DNA of 64,000 bases from Owenia fusiformis (taxonomy: Eukaryota > Annelida > Polychaeta > Sabellida > Oweniidae). Where the stretch lies: positions 33,452,740-33,516,739 of the forward strand of contig CAIIXF020000009.1 in the NCBI GenBank assembly GCA_903813345.2, in the 5' to 3' direction. The notes under the pieces were generated by a model. It ran no database searches, was not told the DNA's origin, and saw nothing but the letters and a program-made list of their open reading frames with translations. Every line of letters begins with the position of its first letter. The stretch's first letter is position 1. Shown here one piece after another: positions 49,171 to 61,010 of the stretch. A program made the translations under genes and the position numbers.

Positions 49171-52100
49171 GTTACAAGCTCTCGTGACACCCTTCCCCTA
49201 CTCACCCCTATGTGAGAAGGCGTGTAGACAAGTAGAGGAGGTCACAGGGGTTTAGCTAAACTATTGCTTTTTAATCAGAGTCTTTATCGGTAAATCACAG
49301 AAGCTTTTTTTGGTCAATACAAGTAATTTAACAGGCGTAATTTTATTTCTTACTGAACAATATTGAAATCAGTTGCTACTATTTGAAGAATCTTAAGATC
49401 ACCATCAATCATCCTGTGTGGAGAGATCAAATACACTGAGATAACTAGAGACCTAGGATTGTAAGGACGGCGTTTGATTAATGCGTGTAGTACAAGCCTT
49501 GTAGATTTAACATTTCTTTCCGGCTTCCGGTGAGACAGAATGGTTTTAGGTCTTCATCTTGATATGTTATTATAGCAGGGTCAATAAGGGACATCCATCA
49601 GTCGGGGCTGAAGTCCAGTTTTATCATTATAAGAGATTAAATCCCTTTTTGAACCTATTTATCAATGGGAAATACTCCAAGATATCTCTACCCCCTCCAA
49701 TATAAATGGTCACGATATTTGCGGATGGATTTTCTACTGACTTGTTTGTTTCACCAGTTTTGGGAGGGGGCCTCAACTGATGAGGATATTACTCTTTCTG
49801 GAACAATGGTCTGGGTTTCTTAGGGTCTCTTGGGTCATCATCTCTTACCTCCCCTTATGGTGTATATGTATTTTTATCACAATCTATTTTCTCTTGAGTC
49901 CTCCTACACCATGTTTATCTTAGGTGATGCGGGGTAGGGTTTATATAAGGGTTATGTACTGGGAGGTTTTGGATATAGGGTATGTCCTGAGGGATAATGG
50001 ATATCCTGCTGTTTCCCATCTCTCCCATTTCCAAAATAAGTGCAAATAGGCGTAAATTAATAAAGAATGAACGAAGGAAATTTGGCCACTGCCATTGGTT
50101 TAACATATGAGGTTGTAGGTGGGATAATGGGATTAAAGGGCGCTGTAATGCTGTTTAGTCAAGAAAGTACATCATTAGCTCAACAGGCGTATGAGTTATT
50201 TTGACTATGTTACGTTTAAGTACTTTTTGCAAGATCTCATATGTGTTGACATTAAGGTAGTCTGTCGATCCTACAGGGATTAGAGTTTGCATTAAAAGGA
50301 CAATATATCAATATACACCTCTTATTGTATTGTTTGTTTGGTTGACTGGCTGGTTGGTTGGTCCGTTGATTGTTTGGTTGGTTTGTGCCACAGTGAAGTA
50401 GCAACATCAACTAAATATCATTGTCACCCGAATGAGAAGCCCCTCCTTGCGATTCAATAGTTTTATTTTCACTATTTTCAGAGAACCAGTTTATGATAAA
50501 CCAGACTTAGATTGTACTAAAACAACGACATTATTACACATTACTTTTTTTGGATATAAGTAAACCCCATTTGAAATTGATAGTCGCCTCAACTGCCTCC
50601 TGACTTTAGTTCAATGTTTTACCTTTTCCAAAACGTTACATTTCAATGTACTGTATTTTATTCTATTCTGATCACGTTTTGATATTGTCTCGACTGGATT
50701 TCCTCAACTCATTTTACTTGATAAGTTTGGCAGAAATCAGTTGAGAGGAAATCTATTTCCCTAGCGTATTCAACTCAAGTGTTATGTGTTTTAAGAATTT
50801 TTACACGTCTATAGTTTTGAAAGGCACTAAGTAGACACATTTCCCATATAAGGGCAGCGACGTGCTCAAATTGTGTAACTATTGATGAGCATTATCAGTA
50901 TTATACGTAGGTTTTGGAACTCAGTAAAGGTCTTTATTACTCTATCCATATATTTCAGGATGTATAAATATTGGGTTCCATTTATGGTTAATTCTGATAA
51001 TCAAAGTGGTAAATCGAGGACAAACAATTTTTACTAACGTGAACACTGTAACGATATATCTCACAGGTCAGGTTGACCTTACGTAACACCACCCTCGCAC
51101 TTAAAATGTATGTCGTCCTCGGATATATTCATAGGGGTGCTATAATAACAGTATACTATTATTACATTACCATCAACAAAATATTCGATTCCACTTCGAA
51201 TCCATAGAATCGAAGACTGAACGAAAGATAATTAATTTCCTTTTAAGGTAAACTGGGTCCACGCACTTTATTTACAAGTCCATTCATTAATTCTCTAAAG
51301 AATGGAAGACAAATAACACAACTCTGATGTCATTTAGTAGGCTTCAATGATTGGTTCATTGAAGAATAACAGTGTTATCACTAACTGGCAACATTCTATT
51401 GCTAGCTTTACACAGATACACCAAAGCCTTGTTTAATTAGATAGTTATAAATAGATGTCGTCAGGCAAGAAACAATATTGTGGGAGGGTAATACTTGTGT
51501 ATGGTTAAAGTGTATAGACTACAGAAGGCTGTTCACGTCATTGATTTCCCTCTTGATGATTGGTTAACAATCTCATGCAGATTACAGTAAATAACAAAAG
51601 CATTATTAAGATTAGTTCCATTCATTATTACAGATCATACATAGCAGTAGCCTGGTTTAGAATGACGAGTAGTAGTATCTCATTTTATTGTGACTACATT
51701 TGATGGGTAGCTAGGTTTAAATTTTAGCTCTGAAACGTATTTCTAGTCCAGGAAAGTGAATTCTAGGGAGGGATACAATAAATATACCTGGATTGAAATA
51801 TTAAGAGAAAAAAGGAGACATCAGTCTCTTGGATATAATCTTTCAACAGGTAAGTTTTTATATCAAATCATTCTCACAAAATCAAACCACTTTGGTTATT
51901 CAAGATTTTGCTCTGATTAAAAAATGTTGGTAAAAGTATTTACAGGTATTGACGTAAAGGTATTAATCATTGTGAGTTATGAGGGGAACAAGTAACTACA
52001 AAGTGAGAATTGCAATATAAAACAATCCCATAACCGGTGGGAGATGAATTTATGTTTTTATAGCCTGAAGGAGCTCTCCATTGAGGGAAATGGACTATTG

Positions 52101-55100
52101 GTCTGATATGGATTATCTCTACGAATTGTTTTACCATATTCAAGGGCCTCTCGATTGTTGCCATTCAATTTAGAGTCATTGGTCTTAATGAATGAAGAAA
52201 TGTATTGCCACTTATGTTCGAACCAGGTGTTGCGTGTGTATATTGATAATATGAGTTAACCATTTAAATTAAAAGCTCTCATTCATTAATTGTATATGTT
52301 ATTAGATTCAATCCATTCAGTCAACAACGTTACATTCAGTTATCCAATAACATATGATATTAAGCACTTTTTATTTTTCCTATTAATAATTTTCACTCAC
52401 ACTAAAAGAAATACTGTCCCCAATTAAAACCATCCGGCCAGACATAGTTTCTCGTCTGACTCAATTCCATGAATATCCTCTAGGAGAGATGTACACTCAG
52501 CCGAGTCAAATAGGAGTTTAATAAACAAGGGAATTAATCAGTTGAATGAGTCCCATAATGAGAATTGTAAACGACTCGCCCTTTCTTATATAATTCATCA
52601 TGGGTTTAGGATATCAATATCTGTAGATAATAGGGTAATCTGTGTCTATATGCCGATTGAATTATTGGAGGAAATAAGTAGACTCAGCTACAAAGCTAGA
52701 CGGTTTATGTTGGTCATTATTATAAGCCTGTTGAATCAGAATGTGCTAGATGCAACATTTGGAGAACACTAAAAGATTTAGACTATACATTTGTTGAGAG
52801 GGATCATTAGATGGAATCATTTTCATGGCAGTATACTAGAAGATATTACAGAGGGAACATGTTCCTCTAGTATGATATTACCAATTAGGAATGAACTAAC
52901 ACGTTCAAACAAATTGTTTCTATTGGATTCTCTCGTGTTATTTTCTCCCTTGTTGTTTTCTGATTGTTCCGTGTAGTCAGGTTGCAGCTGATTATATCAC
53001 AGATATCAATGTATTTGTATCCCATTCATATTATAAACAAAATGGAATGCAAGGTTCTTGTTTCTCGCCTTGAGTGTCTTCCCTTTTGAGACGTGCGATT
53101 ACAAGGGCATGACTATGTCCATTTCGTCACCCTCATTGGCACTCCAATGATGTAACATTTTTTTCGTATGAACCTTCCCGAGAGAGATTCGGTCTAAGCA
53201 ACCCTACATTATCTTACAACCCCGAAGAATTATTACACAGACAAGACGTCTGATTTGAGTACACATGATGTTCCCCTTAATGAATCATTTCTTTACCCCC
53301 CTTGAGGTGGATTCCAATAGCATTCAAGTCTTCAGCTTCACGCCTGTCTTTATTCCCTAAAAGTGTCAGTCACAGCCTTGAAAGATTCAAATGTATAGAC
53401 ACATGTACTCACTATTGCTGACCTTCTAAATATGATTTAAAGGACGGACGCTATGGCCACATTAAGTAAATCATTAACGATCAGCCAGGCGATCAGGATC
53501 AAATACACAGCAAAAGGAAATCCATTGCAATCGTATTCCTGTCTCACGTCTTCTCTTACGTTTCATTGCCTCTCACTAATGGCTTTTGGTCCACCTAAAG
53601 TGCATTTGTGACAATAAATAAACCTATTTTGATGAATACAGGTTTTGATGATGAGTGTTTCCTAATAATAAGCAAATCATGCAAAATGATAATTAAGTAA
53701 ACACCCACGCGACCCAACCTTCATATATCGAATTCGTATTTTTCTGCCTTGCCCCTTTCTTCTCAGACCAAAAGTATTTCTGCTTTGAAATATTTGAATC
53801 ATGTTTGATAATATCGTATAGAGTTATAACATTATTATTTGAGCTTGCATCATACAAAGAATGTTATTGGAATGATTTGAGTGAATTTCCCAGAGAGAAA
53901 ATAGGCCCAAGAGACAATAAGACATTGTCAAAATACATCAACCGCTCGGTTATAGTAGAATATGCACTTTCACTCTCCCCTCTTATGCATTTAAACACGT
54001 TGCTCTTACTCTTTTGGGACAAGATGTCAATCATGCTATATTAGCAGTCCAAATTGACACTGTGCAATATAACTTAAGTGCATTTGTTCTAGCTGCTTTC
54101 ATGGGAGAGCCATATGGCTTCAGCATCATTTTGAGTATACATCAATTGTAAAGACGTTTTATCAAACTTTTCAATAGAATTATACAAGGAAGAAACATTG
54201 CATTCTTGGGTTTGAATCTCCTGTAATATAGGCTAAAGTAAAGTATTGACGTATGGGCTATTGGTTTCATATAGCTCAATGTCAGTCAGGTGCCATTTAT
54301 GTCCAGCCCTTAGCTATGAACTGTCACAACTCTATATCTCTTCCGTTCATTCTGTCCATGTCCCGTGATGGTGATATCCTCAGCAAAAGATTTTCACTTC
54401 ACTTCTGCAGTTGCAGCAGATCGGTGAAGATGTCATCCTACATGTTTTGAGATTTTGGATTTGATAATACTACTTTATCAGTGGATAACAGGGAAATGTC
54501 TCTACATTAGATCATTGATAAGGATATTATGGGTTTATTTCATAATGACATATGTGAGACTGTATTTAAGGATTTCCTTCTGGTCATTTGCTTACTAGTA
54601 TTTGATTTCAAATAATATTCAAGATATTCTGTGTAGGTTTGACATAAGCTTTTATAGGGGTACGATATTCATAAATCCCTATTCCACCAATAAATGTAGA
54701 TTGTGTCAATAATGAGAGGCAATTTGACAAATTGGCATGCTATTTCGATCAGCCAATATATAAATGACAAGTTCCATTGAAAGTTGTGTGATTTCACCAA
54801 GTAACAAGTTACATCTTGTCAGACTCAAGCTATAATTATATCATCTATGTAATAGACATCATCGAAATCCTCAGAATCAGTATGACACATGATCAATGAG
54901 CTGTGTTAGGCTAAGAAACGATGGTAATACACATCAAACATTCGTGTGGGTGTTTGACGATGCTATATCAACCCCATCATACCTCTAACAACTCATGATG
55001 TGCTTTTTGCAATGTTTCCTTGAGTAAATGGTTAAAATAAATCATCAAACAGTTTTAGTCTTTACCGGTGGCAATGCTTAATTGATGACCATTGAAATAG

Positions 55101-56720
55101 CGGCATATCCATTAGTCTTGTTTCTAGAACAATGCACATGTTAATTATCTAAAAAAGATCAAGTCGCAAGTCATATGAATAGCAATTAATTTCGTGAATG
55201 GCCTTTTCGAAATCCTTTTAAGATGTCATGATAATTCTTCATCTGGGCCTATAAAGTTAGCATTCACAGGCTATTGTTATAACATATCATGAATATAGAA
55301 TGGTGCAAACTTACGCCATGACTTCTAATAACTTGAGTGTCATCGAGACATCATTGTTACGCTCATCGTGTTGACCCATTCATTTCTTTGTCAATGGGTC
55401 AACTTGACTTATCTTGAGAAATGCAATACTAGCTCTGTTTGATTTTTAATGTTTATGACATTTGGATCAATCCATCATCTGTCTGTGATACGTAAATTTT
55501 AGTGTTAGATGGGATGCTTAAGTACTGTGTGGTGATGTCGTCATTAGAAGTATTGAGAAGTATTTAATAACATGGTGATACACTCAATTAGATATTGAAC
55601 CAAGGATGATCTGTGATAGTCATAAAAATATTGTACATTTGTTGATACACTCAACAAATCCATCCAACAAGGGTGATATAATCGTTGAGAGCAATTCCGA
55701 GGAGTCATTGTGCATATGCGTGATGGTTAGGAGTTGTAAACATAACAAATTCAGTAAACATTGGTATTATGCTACATCACTCTCTAGTCATCAGGTTATC
55801 GTTGAATGTGATAGCAACCCATTTCTTGAACTTCGGTTAATTGATATATAAAAATAGTTTTTTTTCAAATTTATTAAACTTTTGTTTATTGAGAGCATTC
55901 AAAATCAAATGTATTTGTAATTAGCATGTCAGCAGGAATTGTGTTTGGTACTCAGACATTGTCCCTATTAAGACACGTTATTACTATATCCATATAGGTG
56001 TCTATATAATTTTAATTTTCGTAAAGTCCATTGAACTTTTGGTGATATGCTGTTGTAATTTTATTAGTGTATTAGTTGGCAATTTCCTTTTAATGAATGC
56101 TATCAGTTCTAACCACACAGACGTTGACATTTGATTTGCCTCTTGTGAAATACAATTAGCGAATATCCACAGCAATGGTCACTTTTCAAGATTTAATTGA
56201 CAGCTGAATAGAGTCTTGTCTAAGTGGGCTAGGGTATAAATACTGTCTCATATAGACGTTCTATAGCATTATCAATCATTTCTATCTCATAATTGACTCT
56301 TGGAAGCGTTGGCGGATTAGTGGCATTTCTTATCGGACTGATATGATATTACCTCACTCATACTCCCCCTGTCACGAATGTCAAATATTGAGTTGTTCTT
56401 AAAAATAACAACACATAGTACTAAAAAATCTACGCTGTTAACAGTACGTCTTCTTCAGTCAATCAATTATTATTTTCAGAGTCTTCCATCTTTTGGAACG
56501 TATGATGATATGAAACTTAAGCTAATTTTTGTAAGGATGTCTCATCTAATAGCAGTCTGAAGAGCTGCAGATAGCTATAGGTAACATTTCCGCCCACTCT
56601 TAGTCCTCTCTATGGCAGCCATTGAGAGTATAGAAATGCCCTCAAGGATTCACCGAGTATGGTTTAAAGTATAAAGCATAAATATGTGATGAACCTACAT
56701 ATTGTTTTCATGAACGTCAT
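49171..56720. other. Gene-poor stretch
   Basis: No exon with credible splice sites and coding character was found on either strand. A GGTT-rich simple repeat lies near 50331-50390, and an inverted repeat GTTGACCCATT/AATGGGTCAAC at 55370-55403. Regulatory elements of distant genes could lie here but cannot be identified from one sequence. Confidence 0.4.
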
Positions 56721-56948
56721 ATGTTTGTCTTAAAATTGTCTGGTTTGTTTTGTGCTACTGTAATGTTGTTCTTAATGATTTGCCATGGTTACATGGTGAC
56801 AGGAAACACAATATATCAATCAGAAAGAAAAGCACGTCATTGTTATAATAAAGTTTTAAGTAGTTTATGTAAGACAACGCTTTCAGCATTAGCAGCAAAC
56901 GCTGGATATCCTCGAGGTCCATTTCACCCATGTGGTCATTTTTCATAG
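56721..56948 (+). CDS. Possible small secreted peptide
   Basis: A 75-residue open frame starts with a plausible signal peptide (MFVLKLSGLFCATVMLFLMI, cleavage near residue 28). It continues into a short basic peptide with Cys at HCYNK, SLCK and HPCG, ending GHFS. That is the general shape of a neuropeptide or small Cys-rich secreted protein, but no dibasic cleavage site or known family motif is obvious, and I do not recognise it. There is no supporting splice or paralogue evidence. It may be chance. Confidence 0.22.
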   Translation: MFVLKLSGLFCATVMLFLMICHGYMVTGNTIYQSERKARHCYNKVLSSLCKTTLSALAANAGYPRGPFHPCGHFS

Positions 56949-59380
56949 GTACAAAGGTAATGAGAAAATATATGATACCGTCGTCCTTGGTACAATAATG
57001 AATGTTTGTCTTCTGCCACAGCACTCAGCTCATTATCTGTACAGTCGATCAATACATAGAGAAGACACTGCAATATACATAAGGTATTATTGGAATATTA
57101 CCTTCAAGTAGTCTCACGATGTAATTATAAATGATAGTATCCCAAGGGAAAGACTTGACAAGATGGCTCTTTCTAAGGAAATTACATTGTTGTGGTGTAT
57201 CTTTGCATCAATAGCTTGTTTTGTGTACACGTACATTCACATATAAACAGGTACATATACTTAAACAATATAAATATAGCTGTTTGGAATGAGAAAAGGC
57301 ACTTACTTGATGCAAATCTAGTTCAGCTTCAAATACTTTTTTTCTTCACAAACCTATTCATTATAATTCAAGATTCAAATGTATGAATAGTGTAGGTATA
57401 CTGAGTGAAAATTTCAGCCAGATTGATGGACAAACAAGAAATTAGAGTACTTTTGCAAGAACTTTATGAACGCCCTGTAAGTATGTAACCAATTTGAATA
57501 CACCACAAGAGTCCTCATCCTTCTAATAGTTACCTTCTAGAAGGAATATGCCCAACTGAATCAGAGATATTACTAGTTTCATAATTCTAATTTAAAAAAC
57601 AGACAAATGTGATGAGTATTAAAATGCGCAGCATGACATTTCTTGATAATACCTACATGCACATTATTATGTGGTTTTATTAAAAAAAGATTTCAATTGT
57701 GTATACTGTATTGATTTTCTTTATGATGCTGAATTCTTTTCATGTTTTGTTAGTTTTAGTTATAGAATTAATGTTTAGTAATGTTTACTATGACGAACGT
57801 TTGCATTAATAACGGAGAAGAAAATATAAAAACGTCATTCAAACGATGGAATTATTAGTTTATAATTATTACTTCCTATTGCATTAATGGTCATATAAGT
57901 AAATATGTTACTTGAATCATTGTGTATCATATTTGACACGTTCGAGTGCAAATAGTTCATTTTAAAATACACCATCCATGCAATTACTCTATGCCAAACG
58001 CCGTGTGGTTTGGAGGCAAATGTGTGCGTACATTTATTCATTTTAGAAAGTCAAACGTTTAATCAGTATGCATTTAAAGATCTTCTTGTAGGAATGATTT
58101 GCTTTTGTTGAAGCTTTCTTATTCAATCTTTCCCATCCGACATCATTTTGATAATGTCCGCGGATGAAATGCTTCATACCAGATCAGAATATGGGTTCTC
58201 TGACGGAATTTTACTCGGTTATACACTTGTTAACAATGAAATGATTATTAATGGTTGAGTAGATATTACAACTTACAAGGCGTCTATTGGTACTCCCATC
58301 GGTCATATTTCATAATGATCTCTCAAAACTCATTTGGGAGTTACATTCTATTAGTAAAAATTACACTCCCTGACGTATATAGATTTTATATGTGGATGAC
58401 CTGATAATATGTATTATAGCTTCATGGCATTATTAAACTGCTGATACAATTATGTTTTATGAATGGCCCAAGGATATTGCTAGATACAGATGCTTGTATT
58501 ACAGACTCTGATAATGGCAAAGTGACATAGGCAATATATTAGATGATTTAACTGAATCTGAAATTAGATATAATTAAATTTGTTAGAAAAAACATGAATA
58601 CTAGTTCACTTAGCTTATTTTGTAACACTATTATTTCTTGGTCAAACAACATATTTCTTTTTACAATTGTATCATAATGTCTGCGACTGTTTGCATGTTA
58701 AGTTTATTAAGTATACTATTCTTTTGCTATGACAGTTGGCACACAGACGCTTACGTCATAACTCTTGTTAGTTTAGGATAATGAAGATGAATAGGTCTAT
58801 GTTACTCCAGATTATTTATTCACACAAACTATCAACTATTATTGACTATACGATATTGGTAAATTATTGAGCTGTAATTTTACTGATCTGAATTTAGTAT
58901 TCATGAACAATCAAAATTGGTCTTTGTATTAACGTATATTATCTGATGCATTCTCAAGTGAGTACGTTATTATATTGATACTGGGAAACACCTAAATGTA
59001 CTAGGCTTCATATTAATTATATCAACTACCAGTATAATAGGATGATAATAATATATATTTCAAACAATTACATCATACACAACACTGTGTATATATTCTG
59101 TCCTATCGTTTTATTAGCGGATACCTGTTGAAGTGATTATTCTGTAGTCGAGCAGTGGGATTATGATCTTACGTCTAGCTTTTTGGATATCCGATGACTG
59201 GGGTTTATGGGACTGTTATAATCATGGCTGTTGCGTGTGTTGAATAACAGTCGTATTATGGCAAGAAGAAAACACAAAAAAATCTGAATGCAAAACAACA
59301 CAATCCCATGTTTTTTATTCTCAACGACATTATCGAGAACTACGAATTTTATTAACATCCTGTTATATAAGGTAGTGTTA
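56949..59380. other. Gene-poor stretch
   Basis: No supported gene. A very short open frame at about 57164-57247 encodes a single hydrophobic segment after MALSKE. It is too short to call. Confidence 0.35.
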
Positions 59381-59382
59381 TA

Positions 59383-60417
59383 CGAGGCCCGATCAGAAAG
59401 TAAGTAACCAACTGCTCTCATTTTTTCATACTTCATTCAATCACATTGAAATTTTCACAGATGATGTAGAAAATATTAACCTATAAAGAAGACCAAGGAC
59501 AATGGGTTAGCGTCAATGCCATTGTTATGGCTGTTGCTATGGTGATGATTGTTTTGGGTAGGTGGGGCACCCTTTTGTAAGCGGCTTTGGAAGATGATTT
59601 GTAGAGTTTTTTACATGCTGTATTCCTCCAAATGACCTAACATTTTTTTTATGCTAGACTGAATAATTTGTTTTATGTATTATTACAATGGTAACTATGC
59701 TCCATTGTCTCATTTATAAGTCATCGACACAAAGATATCAAGGGTATATCTGTCATAATGATGGTCATGATTCAGTCACTGTTTCAATCCAGTCAAATGT
59801 TGTTGAAGGGGGATTTTACTGGCATGATGACAATGGTCCACCTCCACAAAGCCAACATTACCAAAGATACAGTAGATTAAGCTTTTTTCATGGCCACACA
59901 ACTACCCCAGGTTCACTATTCCCCAGACCTGGCCCCACTTGACTAAATTCTTTCCAAATGCAAAGATGTTGTTACGGAGATTCCGTTTGGACAGCAATAA
60001 GGCCATCAATGAAGCTTTCAATGGCAGTTTACAGTCATTTAATGGTGCAATGTTGCATTTCTTTAAGGAGGGAGTGAAACATTACCTCAACTGCATTGAC
60101 TTTGGTGGTGATTAATTTGAAGGACTATGTGTTAAAATGTAGTCTTACATTTGAATTTGATATATTTGGAGGTATAACAACATGTAGAAAAACTCTACAA
60201 ATTATCTTCAAACGCCACTTAAAACAGGGTGCCCCGCCTACCCAAAACAATTGTCACCATAGCAACAGCAATAACAATGGAATTGACGCTAACCCATTGT
60301 CCTTGGTCTTCTTTAATAGGTTAATATTTTCTACATCATATGTGAAAATTTCAATATGATTGAATAAAGTATGAAGAAATAAGAGGAGTTGGTTACTTAC
60401 TTTCTGATCGGGCCTCG
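59383..60417. mobile_element. Tc1/mariner-type transposon with about 230-bp TIRs
   Basis: The ends CGAGGCCCGATCAGAAAGTA and its complement are flanked by TA on both sides (59381-59382, 60418-60419), the usual target of this superfamily. The inverted repeats are unusually long: 59383-59611 pairs with 60188-60417 with only scattered differences. The ends resemble the CGAGG-type termini of mariner elements. The interior is a decayed transposase. Confidence 0.88.
59688..60118 (+). pseudogene. Decayed mariner-type transposase, C-terminal part
   Basis: One frame reads WHDDNGPP (near 59819), corresponding to the HxDNAxxH block around the second catalytic Asp. A shifted frame reads YSPDLAPLD (near 59914-59943), the block around the third acidic residue, followed at once by a stop. 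A further piece reads CIDFGGD, stop, FEGL (near 60090-60125), like the C-terminus of mariner transposases. Frameshifts and stops make it non-functional, and the N-terminal DNA-binding part appears to be missing. Confidence 0.8.
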
Positions 60418-60419
60418 TA

Positions 60420-60670
60420 TAATGTTTATATTCATTCACCTGATAGTCTTATTATCACTTGATACGTATCATTATTATCAGTTAATATAACTTATCAATG
60501 CAACCTTATCAGTTCATAATATTGTATGTTCTAATCATGAACTTCTTCTGAACCTTGTGTAGTATACACCATAAGAGTAAAACTTATTATAATTCAGACA
60601 TATTAATAAAAGTAAAGTATTCACATGATGAGAAAAAACTGATAAATGTCAAATGTCTGGACTAAGAATT
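60420..60670. other. Flank of the transposon, nothing seen
   Basis: AT-rich sequence without a recognisable feature. Confidence 0.4.
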
Positions 60671-60671
60671 C

Positions 60672-61010
60672 AATTCTTATCATGTAAAATGCAAAATAAC
60701 TTCTCTCACAAATGCTCGTATTATGTGAAATGTTAAATCACGTAACTAACAAAGTATTCTTATCATGTAAAATGCAAAATAACGTAACTAACTAAGTATT
60801 CGTATCATGTATAATGCAAAACAACCTCACTAACAAACGCTCGTATTTTGTGAGATCTTAAATAACGTACCTAACAAAGTATTCGTATCCTGTGAAATGT
60901 AAAATAACGTAACTAACAAAGTATTCATATCATGTAAAATTCAAAATTACTGAATCAACTTTAGCATTTGTATCGTGTAAAATGTAATAAAAAGTTCACT
61001 CAATTGGCCT
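60672..61010. repeat. Degenerate tandem repeat, about 42-bp period
   Basis: About eight diverged units carry ATTCTTATCATGTAAAATGC then AAAATAACGTAACTAACAAAGT or similar. Unit lengths vary between about 39 and 44 bp. Confidence 0.75.

Noticed and set aside
52542-52772. 76-residue open frame starting MNESHNENCKRL
   Set aside because: No domain, signal peptide or splice support. Length is expected by chance in this region.
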